NCBI GenBank assembly: GCA_021186555.1
Contig: JAJKFL010000012.1
Coordinates: forward strand, 17,061,711 to 17,125,710
From: Reticulitermes speratus
Taxonomy: Eukaryota; Arthropoda; Insecta; Blattodea; Rhinotermitidae
DNA length: 64,000 nucleotides
Direction of reading: 5' to 3'
The position numbers and the translations under genes are program-made. The notes beneath the pieces are model-generated. The model was not told the origin of the DNA, ran no database searches, and was given only the letters and a program-made list of their open reading frames with translations. This document shows, one piece after another, positions 21,915-34,800 of this stretch (position 1 is the stretch's first letter; each line of letters starts with the position of its first letter).

Positions 21915-24052
21915 ATGTCGTTTCATTCACGTGGAAGAGGAGGTGGCGGTGGATATGCAAGAGGAGGAGGAGGTGGATATTCAAGAGGAGGAGGTGGTTA
22001 TGGTGGAGGGTCCTATGGAGGTGCTGGTAGAGGTAGAGGAGTTTGGTATATCTGCGTATACATATAAATGAATACCTTGTATGTCATTGTGTCCATATGT
22101 GCTGTAAATATGCAAATATCGTTGTTCCTTCTGCTATTTAAATGTACTAGGTTTGTTTCTGGATGTGTAATTTTGTGTAACTCTAATTGCAGGATTGTCT
22201 AAAGAAGTTACTGCAAAATTGTTACAAACTTTATTTCAGGTGGAGGTGGAAGAAATAGTTATGGTGGCTACCAAGACCAAGGACCTCCAGAAGAAGTAAG
22301 CCGTGTTTATACAAAATACAATAATATTCGGACACAGAGGAAGTTGTTAATCTAGTACTATATGAATCTGTTTAGAGGACATGATTTGTCACTTCACAAT
22401 ACATCATAGTTAACATCGTTACATAGAATTTGACTTATAACTGTAGTAACACTTGTATTGCAGTGAGAGTAGATATTTTTTATACACAACTTTGTGAAAG
22501 TAACTATTCCCCCATGTAATGAATGATTTGGTTTCTTCTCCAGGTGATTCCTCTGGGCTCATATTTGTATCCTTCTCAGGATGACCTTGTTGTGAAAGCT
22601 GAAATTGAAGATGTCCCATATTTTAATGCACCAATTTATCTGGAGAATAAAGAACAAATTGGAAAGATAGACGAAATCTTCGGTAACGTTCGGGACTATT
22701 TTGTGTCAGTAAAACTTTCAGATGATATCAAAGTCAAGTCCTTCAAACCACAGCAGAAGGTATGCACATTTAAAGTTTGTTTTTACTTTTTTCCGACAGT
22801 ATTTAGGTACAGATTTTTTTCCCTGGGAGGCAGTAGTGTGGTCTACAAACACACATTGTTTACTGATATTTAACATTTTGGTGTTGTTAAATTGTTTAAT
22901 TTATAATTGTTCAATTGCTGAGGTTATATAGTGTCAAAAGTAGAATGATTGTGAATTATGAGTAAAGGGGTTGAGAAAATTAGGGTTTTTAAGTGTGTTA
23001 TTTAATGACACTGTCAATTACTAATATTATGTAGCATCAGTGATAGATGAATGAATCATAAGGGAACACTGGTGAAATTATATGTATGGGAAATGCAAAG
23101 CACTCTGACAGAAACCTGCCCCAGTGTCACTTTGTCCACCAAAATCCCACATGGACTGGCCTGTAGTTGAACCCAGTCCTCTGCAGTTAGAGGCCAGCAA
23201 GTAACTGCCTCAGCCATGGCATGACCCAGAAAATGAGGTCATAGTATACCACCTGAAGAGAACCAGACACAAAGTGTAAAGATACAAAATATAGAACATG
23301 GAAGGTACGGGCACGGGTACAAGTGGAGTCTTTGTGGTAGGGTAATGAATGGAGGAAGTTGTCACAAGACAAGCTACTGTAAGAGAAATCTGTTTTTCTG
23401 GGAGGATTTTCAGCATTGTAAGTACCTTGAAATGGGCCACACTCAGCTCTTCATAAAATATATCTACTTGCTTTTCATGGTTTCCATTTCATTCAACAGC
23501 ACTAACCTCTGTATAGTTAACTAACCTAGGACTTCATGTGTGCTCATTTCTGCTTAAAGAATCTTCTTTTGTTAGAACATTTTCCCCGTAGTGTATAATT
23601 TATACCACTGAAACACCACAAATTAACTTAAACATTTTGAGAGGTGGCAGGAGGTATTTCTTTTACAGATCTTTTGACACACCCAGTTAGTCCAGTGCTT
23701 GAAGGTAGACACTTCATATGTAACTTTGAAAAGGTTGATGTACACACACAGTACCACATAAATTGTCACCAATTCACTGTCTATTTCAGCTGTTTATCAA
23801 CCCACAAAAGCTTCTGCCATTGAAGAGGTTCCTGCCTCAACCTCCTGGATCTGTTCAGAAAAGGGGTGGAGGAGGAGGGAGAGGAAGAGGTGGACAGAGA
23901 GGTGGAAGGGGTGGTAGAGGTGGAGGTTTCAGAGGCCGAGGAGGAGGAGGTGGAAGAGGAGGAGGTGGTGGATTTAATAATAGAGGTGGTGGTGGTGGTG
24001 GTAGGGGGGTGGGGGAGGGTTCAGAAGAGGTGGAGGGGGATGGAACAGATAG
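21915..24052 (+). CDS. GAR1: GAR1, H/ACA ribonucleoprotein subunit, 4 exons
   Basis: Exons: 21915-22032, 22240-22295, 22544-22759, 23790-24052, with GT-AG introns. The first donor could also be 6 nt earlier. GAR1 binds dyskerin in H/ACA snoRNPs, which direct rRNA and snRNA pseudouridylation in the nucleolus and belong to telomerase. The N-terminus is Gly/Arg-rich ([18 protein letters not shown]). The core (about residues 59-155) has [36 protein letters not shown] and [17 protein letters not shown], as in eukaryotic GAR1. The C-terminus is an RGG domain. As written, the frame changes in the G-run at 24004-24009 and would run to 24215 with a non-RGG tail. In the neighbouring frame the RGG domain continues to a TAG at 24050, giving about 217 aa, the size of human GAR1. 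I take that as the real end, implying one missing G. Confidence 0.92.
22990..23226 (-). mobile_element. tRNA-derived SINE (family D) in GAR1 intron 3
   Basis: Minus strand: head GCCATGGCTGAGGCAGTTAC, B-box-like GGGTTCAACTAC, body with GGACAAAGTGACACTGGGG, and tail with TGATGCTACATAATATTAG. Antisense to GAR1. Confidence 0.7.
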
Positions 24053-24418
24053 TTTAAATTGGCCACTTGTACTGAATGCTGACAGCAGATTAATTATGTC
24101 ACCCATATTGGGTATTAACAAGTTGAATGCCATTGCCTGTGCAGAAGATTTCTACCTTCCTGCCCTGGCACGTACCACTGCCACCATGCATCTGCTGGTT
24201 GCACACGAACTTTAAAGGAATGTGTCCATTATTGCTTATGGGGTCAGCAACACTCACTGTCTGTGACAATTCACAAGTGTCAAAATGATATATGTCTCAA
24301 CTGTCCTGGGACAAAAAATATTTTGAGATGACGGTCGTCGATGCATTAAGTTGGAACTTGAATGTGTTATTAAATTAAGTGTAATTAAAATGTCGGTATA
24401 AAAACTGTATGAATATTA

Positions 24419-24424
24419 AATAAA
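24419..24424 (+). promoter_or_regulatory. Poly-A signal for GAR1
   Basis: AATAAA about 370 nt after the inferred stop at 24052, the first clear hexamer in the 3' flank. Followed by a short (CTA)n. Confidence 0.5.
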
Positions 24425-25832
24425 ATTACTACTACTACTACTAGAATCCCAGTTGCAACATTTCTGATTAACAAAAAGACCACCACTGGATCCTAACCTT
24501 GGCCACTTCAATATAATTCACTTCACAATCTATTTCCCTAAAGTACACTGTAAGATTGTCCACAGCTCTGTTAGTGACAATTTTTAAAAAGGTTCTCCAA
24601 AAGTTGGTGAATGTATTTTTATATTTTTGTCCTGTTCAGCCTACGTATACAGCTCATCATAATCTCAATTTAAAAATACTACTGATATTAAGAAAGCAGT
24701 AATATCACAGTGTGGACCGGCCTGAGATATCTTGCACCTTCCATATTATACTGTGACAGAAATAGCTCACAACAGTGCCTCATGATTCACTCTTTGCTGA
24801 TTGATTTTTAAAGCATCTAATGAGAACCCATTCCTGTCAAAATTTTGGTTCATCCTTGCAAAGCAGCACCTCTATCCACCTTAAAAATAGCATGCAATAT
24901 GGAGCAGGCAGTGTGTAAATTCCCTGTGTATGGAGGTGCCAAATACAGCTGTGAGTTTTCTCAGAACTTGGACCTTTGAATATGGAGGCACCATCTTCCT
25001 TTGAAACACTGGGAACCGGTTACACAGTGACCGAACACCATATCCAGAAGAATGGTATCCTCACAAACACATGTTTCTTCCTATCATCTTGGCTGCATTG
25101 TGTTGGATGCAATATCAAGTTTTAAAGGTTTTAACACAGGCACACTGAAACGCATGCTGGGTGAGGTAATTCACCCTTAGCCTGTGCTGAAGGAAGTTAC
25201 ATATTCAGTGAAACCACAGGATAATCTGTGGAAGCCACAGCTAGATATGGGATTTGTCAAATTCCATGAATTTTCTGTGGATATGTCACTAATAGAGAGG
25301 GCTAGACGTGACTGTTACTAGATGCACTCTGATGAAAACAATGTGAAATGTCACTCATGAAGCTACTTTTATTTGTAACCAAGAAGTATGGATAATCTGC
25401 AAGACACAAGGTTCTCATAGCAGAGTTAATGGACTGAGTCTTCTGGGATGTGACCCGTGTTCTCTGGTAAATAGTTCCTAATATTTCTGATGAGCTTGCT
25501 GCCTCCATCTTGAGGCTTGAAGACGGAGGTGGAAACTTCCTTTGAAATGCTGGTAACCATTTACCAATTGACACTGTCACATATGCCAGAGGACTTTAAT
25601 CTTTCTCTATGGATAATGTGCTAGTGTCTGATACAGAGGTCAATTGTTAAGGTGACTTGACGTCACTGAAACATCCATGTGTAGTAAAGATGTGTACACT
25701 TTGCAAAACAAGGTGATGCAACTGTTGTAATTATCGGTCTTTTTTTACAATGTGTTTTTAAGTTTTGCACAGGGAATATTACACAGTAATCTACATACAG
25801 TAACATCAACTTTTCAAACATACACTGTGAAC
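24425..25832. other. Tail-to-tail intergenic region, MITE debris
   Basis: Holds the two 3' UTRs plus non-coding repeat DNA. A family M MITE lies at about 25390-25600 (TTCTGGGATGTGACCC, then GCTGCCTCCATCTTGAGG and CACTGTCACATATGCCAGA), with a second fragment near 24960-25060. No gene seen. Confidence 0.5.
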
Positions 25833-28800
25833 TCAATCATCAAATCTTATATGCTTTCCTAATTCTCTTTCAGCTGTTCTCAGTATTTTATCACGTCCTC
25901 TCTGTTTCACACGGATATTATTACTTATTTTCTGTTCACGATCATCGTGCATCTTATTCCAGTACTGGGATTCGTCTTCACCTGAAAAGATTATAATAAA
26001 AATTAAATCCATTCTATCTTCTGAAATGAAAGATTATCTTTTTATTTTTGGCTGGAAAGTAGTAAGAAATTTGTTATGATCAAGTTATTGACCTCTCAAT
26101 CAGAAGTCTATGGACTAAGAAATCGAATTAAGATGTTTTGGATGACCTAAATAACAAAGCTATACTGAGCAAAATTTTGGACTGATTAAAGCAATGGATT
26201 TGCAACATTTATAGAATACAGGCATGCAGACTCCCAAAAGTAACCGTTTAATATGTTGGTAGTTACAGTATGTCATACATCTGAATCATGTTAGTTACTT
26301 GGGTGGTTGTGAGATGTTGCTGGACGACAGAGTGGCTTGCTTACTGGATGATACAGTATATCTATATGTGCACACCCACATGTACATGGAATCGCAATGA
26401 TCTCTTCTGGGCATTAACTGGCAGTACCAATAACTTAAATAATTTTATATAGAAGACACAAAATCAACTACTGTGTTGTGTTATTTTTACAACATGTGGT
26501 TCCTATCACAGTCTCATTCCTTCTATATGTTTTTTTCAGATTTCTTCTACAATTCTTTACACAATGTGTTGTTCTTGGGGATGTTTCTAGATCTGATATT
26601 ATTTCTTAATTTAGTGTTGTTTGAAATGAATAAAAATCTTATCTGTTTGTTTCTTGGTTCACTTAATGACAACTGCATAGGTTATGCATCACAACATCAA
26701 TGATATAATAATCATTAACAAGTGCCAAGAAAATTTGTGTTGCAGTAACACATTGGATTCTGTTTTGAAGGTATCCTGTTTGAATCTCTATGAGTTACCA
26801 GCTATTCAGACAAGCTTTTCTTTTTTTCTGGCTTTCCTCTGTCTCCCTAGCCCTAGGTGGGCTACAACCTATACATAAGCCATGGCCATCTGCTTCCAAA
26901 TTCTTACCACTCATGACAATCTTTGCAGCTTGATTCTATATGACCTATCCATATTATCCTACACACTACCCCTCAATATGCGTGGTAAGGCCAAGGAAAA
27001 CACAAAACCTTGAATCAGGCTAGCACAAGCCATACAGCATTACATGGGAAATCCCTATCTGTAACTTAACAGAATTTCTTTAATATTCATAAAAAGGTAT
27101 GGGTATGGTCAGTGTCATCATTTGACAGACATTTTGAAGTACAGTATTTGTATGTTTCTTACAGTTCTGATTAGTTGGTAAGCCACAAAATACTCAGCAG
27201 TCAAACGCTAAATACTATCCAAAATTTACCTTTAAGAATCTCAACTTGTTCCATGGTACACTGGATACCAACTGTTCTGCTGCTGCAGGTGTTGAACACC
27301 GAAGGAAAAATTCATTTGCGCCCATCATGACATCTACATACTCCACATCATGACGGGCTTTTACATCCAACTGAAAAATGGTATAATTTTAATACAATAA
27401 CGTTATATGTAACTTAATTCTTTAGTATTGGAACAGAAGTGTTCAAATTTATTAGATGATATAAGATTTTAATTTCTCACAGTGGTGACTATGGAAACTG
27501 CTGTGTTTTGGGATGTGACACCATGTGGTCTGGTATAAGAAAGCCAAGTGAACTGATGTATATATAGGGTGTGGAAATGGAAGCAAATACATGCAGATTT
27601 GGCAATGACAGTGCAAAGCACACACAAAAACATCTATGGCTTTGGTACTGAAAGAGTTAAAATAACAACAGGTGGTGACTACTTCCTACCATGTTCTCAT
27701 TTAAAATTATCCTGCCATTTGATACCATACGAACTGCAAGCTAATAATCTGTCAATAAATAAACCAAAGAGGATATACAAAGAATATACATTTACTTAAT
27801 TTCAGTTCACCCATTACATCCCATTCTGACCCTAGCTCCCTCCCTGCCCCTAATTTAGTACCCTAAGGGTACTAAATTTGGGACAGGGAGGGAGCTGTCA
27901 TCAGTACTGGAATGGTTTCTTCATCTCGTATTCCACATGGACTGATAAGTTCAGTGTGGCCAACAGTGCATATGGCTGTAGCGTATGTGTGTGTGTGTGT
28001 GTGTGTGTGGGGTGGTGTTAACTCCTAAACACTTCTTTTGCTGACTAAGTGCTTAGCTATTCCCTTCACCTCCATAAATTTCTGCTCCTCTCAAATAATT
28101 TCAATGACTTTACCTTGAACTTCCGCACATCCACAACAGGTTGATCAAGTACTGCATGTACAATAAGTCCAGGGCTGAATGTGAATCTCGGGTTATTTTT
28201 GCTCTCCCGTTTCACATGAGTTTTCTCCTCTGAACTGTCATCTCCATGAACCACCTGCTCCTCCTGGTTCTGTCCATTTGCATGTTGTAACTGATCTTCA
28301 TGATGAAACTGAGAATTTCTGTTCAGCCGATTTCTACTCAGAAACTGCTTCAGGCATTTCATCTTCTTTTTTTGAACATTCAGGTACTTGTTACGCAAAC
28401 GTTTCCATTCTCGTCTGAAATTCAGAGAACACAAACGGTAGCCATCAATTAATAGGGTCTAATTAACTGCACCACAAATCACTCTGTACATAAATTTTAT
28501 TTTTATAACAAAGACGTTTAGTATTGTAAGTAAGAAGAATTACGGATAGTACTGAAAGTCCAACAAGAATGCAGAAAGATCATATTAGATTAAGTGGCTG
28601 GACATGAAACAAAACTTACACCACAACCATCTTTCATTTACTAATTTCTAATGTTTGTCCCTCCAGCAGCAAGTACCTTGCTAATGGGGCTTTATGAAAA
28701 TCACCTGGCGTCACAAAGTGATATCACAATCAAACACAGGACATGTAAGGCCGTCTCTTCTTTCTCACGACACCTTTTGCATGTGGGACTACTTAGCCCC

Positions 28801-31800
28801 AGCCTGAATAGGTGTCCCTTCACGTGACTGTCTACTAAAGTCCTATTGCTTGGCTCAACTGACCCCTATCCAATTCTATCAGTTCCCTAGTCTTTTTACT
28901 AGAAGGTTCCCAAAGGATACACTTTGCACAATTCTGTCCACATCTGGACTGCCAGTATCCCCCCTAGCCTCTGACATAATATAAATGATTTCCAGAATCC
29001 ATTCCTGCAAACTTATCAGAGATTTCAATCAATACTTACTTTTCCACCTCTCACTGAATGCCACATCACCTGCATCATTCAGCACAAGGAGCTAATACAA
29101 TGCGGTCACATTTTATGGAAGGGATGCATTCCCAATGCCCATGCACAATTCAAAACTCACATAAATTAAGACTAATTTTACCCATAGGAATAAATGTCAA
29201 GCAGGCAGGATGCATTCTCAGAGAACATAGTCTCCTACCACTGTAACATATTATTGCTTGTAAACACAGTTTTTAAGCACAATATAAATAAATAAACAAT
29301 AAAAGTTAATCATTGGATTTGTATTATTTAAAATTTTGCACATGAGGTGAGACTTTATTAATATTTTTTATATTGCACTATTCTGAATTCACATAAAATG
29401 TGGTGACCACCCTGCACATGGAACACCATGCTGGTTGGTATGCTAAACACGTATTCAGCAGGTACCAAGCCTTCAATCTCGGCTGGACCAGTGACTACAT
29501 TAACTACTGTTTTTCTGTGGTTTTACCCAAACACTGGAATAGTTTCTTCAAATAAACCACAAACTCCTCCTTCCAAATCCTTACCTTCCCATGTCACTGA
29601 ATGCTATTAGTCCTGCAAAGCACAGTAGTCACTATATGAATCACCTGTTTAAGACTAAACAGCACTGCATTATATCCACACAGTGTACCTATTTGTTGTG
29701 TACAATTCTTGCAAGAAACAGTGATTTCCCTAAGCTATATTAACAGACTGATCATTGCAAGGGTGATCCAATGTGTTTCCTGTCACGTAGAAAGTAAATG
29801 CTTAAATATTATTTAGAAGAATATCAGGCTTCAAAGGGTTATATAACTTAAAAATCAATAACTGCACACATATATAACATTCTATCTACAGTTACCTACT
29901 TCGATAAAATTTTCAGTTGGCTTGCTTCAATATCTTGGATTTCCTTCTTGTGTTTTCTCTGTCTCTTTCTGGACTTCTTTTTGACCACAACTTCAGCTCC
30001 TTTCTCTGCTGCTTCTACCTCAATGCCAAGTTCATCGACTACTTTTTCATCCCACTCCATAGATTTGGTTTTCTTCTTCTTTCCCACTTCTCCATTCTCA
30101 TGTACATCTGATGTAAGCTGCTGAAGCTCTGAAATGTCTGTCTCCTCCACATCTACAGTTTTCCTTTTTCGCTTTTTCTTTTCCAAACATGTTTCTGTCT
30201 CATCCAACTGGTAAGCAGTGTCTCTTCTTCCTTCCATTCCCTCAACACTGGACACTTCAGTCTTCTTTCTTTTCTGCTTCTTTGGAGGTGTACTATCATC
30301 CTCTGGTTGTGAATGTCCTGTCTCCAATTCTGTCTCTCCAGACATTTCAGTCTTCCTTCTTTTCTTTTTCTTTGGAGGTGTATTATCATCCTCTCGCTGC
30401 AATCGTCCCGTCTCCAATTCTGTCTCAACTTGTTCCACCTCAGCTTCTTCAGTCCTTTTCCTTTTATATTTCTTTAAATATATATCACCTTCCTTTTCTC
30501 TTTCTGTTTCAAACACTTCATTTTCTTCAATATTCAATTCTGCTCCATGTTCTTGTTTCCCTCTCTTTTTCTTTTTCTTCTTCCTCAACAGTTTATCTTC
30601 AGACTGGCTGTCTTCATCCTTATTTATTTCCTCTGATGCATATCCCTTATCATATTCACTTGGCATGTTTTCAGACTTCACTTCATCATGTTCATAGGTG
30701 GAAATGCTACAAAGTTTCTCTGGAGGAAATACAGGAGATAAAAGACAGCCCCTTGCACCAAATTCCTGTAATAGTAAAGTAAAACAGAATCATAAGTATC
30801 CACAATGTAAAACCATTTAACATACAATACATAGGAGGGAAGACAACAGAACAAAATCAACTTACGGTGTTTAACAACAAAGTACTCAGCATGTAAGATT
30901 TAAACTTTTTGCAACAAAACTATATCACAATCTCCTCATACAATCAGACATGTCAAAGTTAGGGTCAAAGCCAGTGTTTTGGAGACCTGCACTTTGTCAC
31001 CAACCGTGATCATGGAGAGACAGTAAAGGTAACGGTAAAGCTATCCCTATACAGGCCCTTAGGGTTCCATAAGGTTGAGGCTCCGATTTCCAGACAATCA
31101 GCTCATGAAGGTGGTAAGGTCGTCAGCCATATGCACTGGCTGCTTTTACCTCCCACGAACTAGTCCTGGTACTCTTTCTGTTAAAGGAGTCGACCCCAAA
31201 GCCATAGTGCCGCTGCAAGGATTAAGTCAATGAAATATTCCGGCGACTCTATTGGGAATTGAACCCATGACCTTCCGGCTTGTAGCGCAGTGCCTCAACC
31301 AACTGCACCACCGCATGCTCCATGGAGGTGAAAACTAAGTTAAGTATGTTCCTTGCTACTATGGCAAGGATTATCCTTAATTGTGGATGAAGAATGCAGC
31401 CTCCTAGTAACTAAAGTAACTATGAATATACTCAATAAGCAACCATGGACAGCCAATAAAGGGTGGTCTTCCAGTCTGACGGTTGGATGAAGGGCTAACA
31501 ACCTTTCACCATAAAGAACTACTACATTAAGAAATATATCCCAGCACCTCACACTTAAGAAGTATTAGAAATGATATAAGCAACAAAACAGAAATGAAGA
31601 GAAGATTTGGGACTTCAAGTGCAAGAGTCTCTATGGACTGGGTTCAAAAACGTGAATCCTAAAGGAACAGAATAAGGTTAGGGGCTGGATTCAGGAACAG
31701 GGATCAGTGGCAGACTCTTGTCAACATCAGATGGACCTTTTGTTCCACAAGAGGAACAGACCTTCTTGACCAGGTTTGTAACTGTTCACTTTTCAACAAG

Positions 31801-34800
31801 AATTCTACTAATTGATTTATTTATGGTTTATTTAATGAAGCTGTCAGTATGTCAGACTACATAGTGTAAAGTGGTAGGATGATTGCTGCATAATGAATTG
31901 GAAAGGATGTGTAAGTGGTCATGGCCCAACTGAGGTAACATCCCAGGAGTTGCCTGGAAGAAGCAAAGAAAATCACAAAGAACCTCAGTCACCATAGTTT
32001 AACCTGTAAACTACCTACATTCACATACGTGAACGCACATAAAAAACTAACTAATTTCATGAAGCAGAGTCCTTCTTGAGAAGCTAATAGGTCCTTAGAT
32101 AGTCAAGAAATTCCCCGCATTTTATAGAACCTGAAGGTTCAATACCGCATTCGCAACGGCCCGCCACCTGTCCCTATCCTGAGCTAGATCAATCCAGTCC
32201 ATACCCCCATCCCACTTCTTGAACAGCCTTTTTAATATTATCCTCCCATCTATGCCTGGGTCTTCTAAGTGGTCTCCTTGCCTCAGGTCTCCTCACCAAA
32301 ATCCTGTATGCACCTCTCTTCTCCCCCATAGTGCTACATGCTCCACCCCACACATAAAAGACACCCAGAGAAATTAATTTTATATACAGACGAATGTTGT
32401 AGTCAGTCAACACAACATTATATTCAGTAAGAAAAAGGCTACACATTTTGGCTAAAAATGATTAGCCATCATCAGACCTAACTGCAAGAATAAAAAATGG
32501 GATATATTTTACAACTGTATTTTAGGTTTGAGATCTTAACCTTTACAAGTTAAAATATACATAAAATGTAAAAGATAGAGAATACCTGAAACACATAATT
32601 TGAAGTTCACAAAATGTCAAAAATATTAAACAGAATAATATGACGTAGTCAATTAGATACAAAATTCTTGGAAGCGACGTGTATATATTGCAGTCGGATC
32701 ACTGAAGTATGGAAAAAGTGCGTATAGAGTAGGACTAGCTTAAATTCTTTTATTTTGTTTTGCAATGTTTTGTTTGTTACTTTTTTGTAACATATAAAAA
32801 ACATGTAAGTAGGAGTATATTGTATATATGTTGATGAGGTGAAAATAAGATAAAATCTGTAACTTACTTGAGTATGCTGATAAGGTTGTTTAAACTTGTT
32901 TAATATTACTTAGATCTTGGTATAATATAATACATCACTTTTACAGATCCCAATACGTCTTAGTTGTCGTGACTGAATGCCTACTAAACGGAGCTGAGTG
33001 AAAAGGAGGACAAGGCGGGCTCTACAACTTAAGGTTTACAAACTCCAAATTATACATTCCAGGCATTCTTTTACATTATATGTATATTATAACTTGTAAA
33101 GGTTGAGATCTCAAACCTGAAATACAGTTGCAAAATATACCCCCTTTTGTATTCTTGTAGTTAGGCCTGATGACGGCTAATAATTTTTAGTCGAAACATG
33201 TAGCCTTATTCTTACTCAATAAAATGTTGTGTTGAATGACTGCAACATTCATCTGTATTTAGTAATGCAATGGGGATGTGCCACCTTAAAGCAATTTTAT
33301 ATATTTAGGAAACAAGGAAATTTACTGCATTTTAAGACATGCTGCTTAATCTCTCTTTTATTCTCCCCAAAATGCCGTTTACTTCATAGTTTTATCTTTT
33401 TCTGTTCAAATTACCCACTTTCTTTGTAACCATGCGCTAAATTTAAATACCAACCCGGCTATTTAAAGGTTAAACAGGTACCTCCCCAACTTGTTTAGTA
33501 ATAACTCTGCTCCATGGGCTTGGTCAGTAAGACTGTGCCATAGCTCAGTCAGTTAGTCGCTGTCCTCTCACTATGGATGTCTGGGTTCAAACCCAGGCCA
33601 GTCCATGTGGAATATGTGATGACTAAGAGACAATGGGCCAGGTTTTCCTCCGAGTACTTTGACCTTCCCCACATCAGTATCATTCCACTAACGCTCTCTA
33701 CTCATTCATTTGTCTATCACTGATGATACATAACTTAGCAATTTACAGCATCATAAAGTAAAACATTAAAAAAAAAAAAACTTGGTATGCAGTACAATAA
33801 AGACAAAGAAGTTCTCACCTCTAAAGTTTTGTTAGCCTCTTCAGGAGTATCAAATTCAACAAATGCAAAACCTTTAATCTTCCCAGTGGCTCTGTACTTT
33901 GGCACAGAAACATATGCAACTTTTCCATAAGCAGAGAAGACTTCTCTCAGCCAGTCGTGTTGAGCATCTGGAGGCAGCTGCTCCTGTCACATTAAGAAGG
34001 TCATCTTCCACTAAACAGTGATGACTACAGGGTGTGATATGATTAGCGTACAGGCAAAGTGAAGTATACAAATGACAAGGGTAAAAAAATATCACTAAAA
34101 TTTTGAAAGACAGCTTAAATGTTTAGGGGCCTGCTATATTAAATACTGAATGACCAGCAAAACAGATAAACTTCTGCACACAAACCTCGTTGGTACATAT
34201 AACCCATGGTAGCGTTAAACGATTTTGTTAATACTGAAGAAGCAATTTTCTGTACTGCTACATTGCCGACAAAGATAATCTACTGAATAATGGATGATAA
34301 CTTGATCTGACATAAACAGCTCAATTAACTATACTGCATTCTATTTATAACTGACCTAACAAAATATGTTGTTCCTCTGCAAACCACGAATGCATACAGC
34401 AGTAGTAGGGTTACAACTCCACCCATTCTTAACTCTGGCAGTAGATGGAGGTCAGTGATCAGCCTCACACTCTGGTCACTTTACCCCCACAAAAGAACCC
34501 ACAGTACCCATTCAACAGGAGTCTGCAAAAGCAATTTTGATGATGCCCATGCAGTACAGCAATAAATTGTACCATATTCTTGTGAAACATTTTTAAAATG
34601 AACTTATGAAGTGACAGAAGTAGAGGCACACATGTCACAACATGTGATGTATAACTAGAAATGAGAGCAACATTATACTCACAACATAGATTGTACAGTC
34701 ATCAATGTTATCCTTTTCCTTAACTGGAGCTGTGCGGAACACTTTGGTTCCATCTTCTGTCACGGACAGTAACTCTGAATTTCTTAAGGCATTGGCTATA

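Noticed and set aside
23855..24133. Pro-rich minus-strand ORF over GAR1 exon 4
   Set aside because: Complement of the GAR1 Gly/Arg repeats.
24053..24215. Extended GAR1 tail ([15 protein letters not shown]...) as the real C-terminus
   Set aside because: It replaces the RGG domain after a G-run; the adjacent frame keeps RGG and ends at a normal length.
30189..30782. 197-aa and 159-aa plus-strand ORFs rich in Ser, Phe and Leu
   Set aside because: Antisense shadows of the Lys/Glu-rich LARP7 exon 4.
33535..33620. True tRNA genes at SINE heads (also 18120, 38540, 43720, 50140)
   Set aside because: A- and B-box words are present, but the acceptor and anticodon arms are degenerate and each is followed by a shared SINE body.
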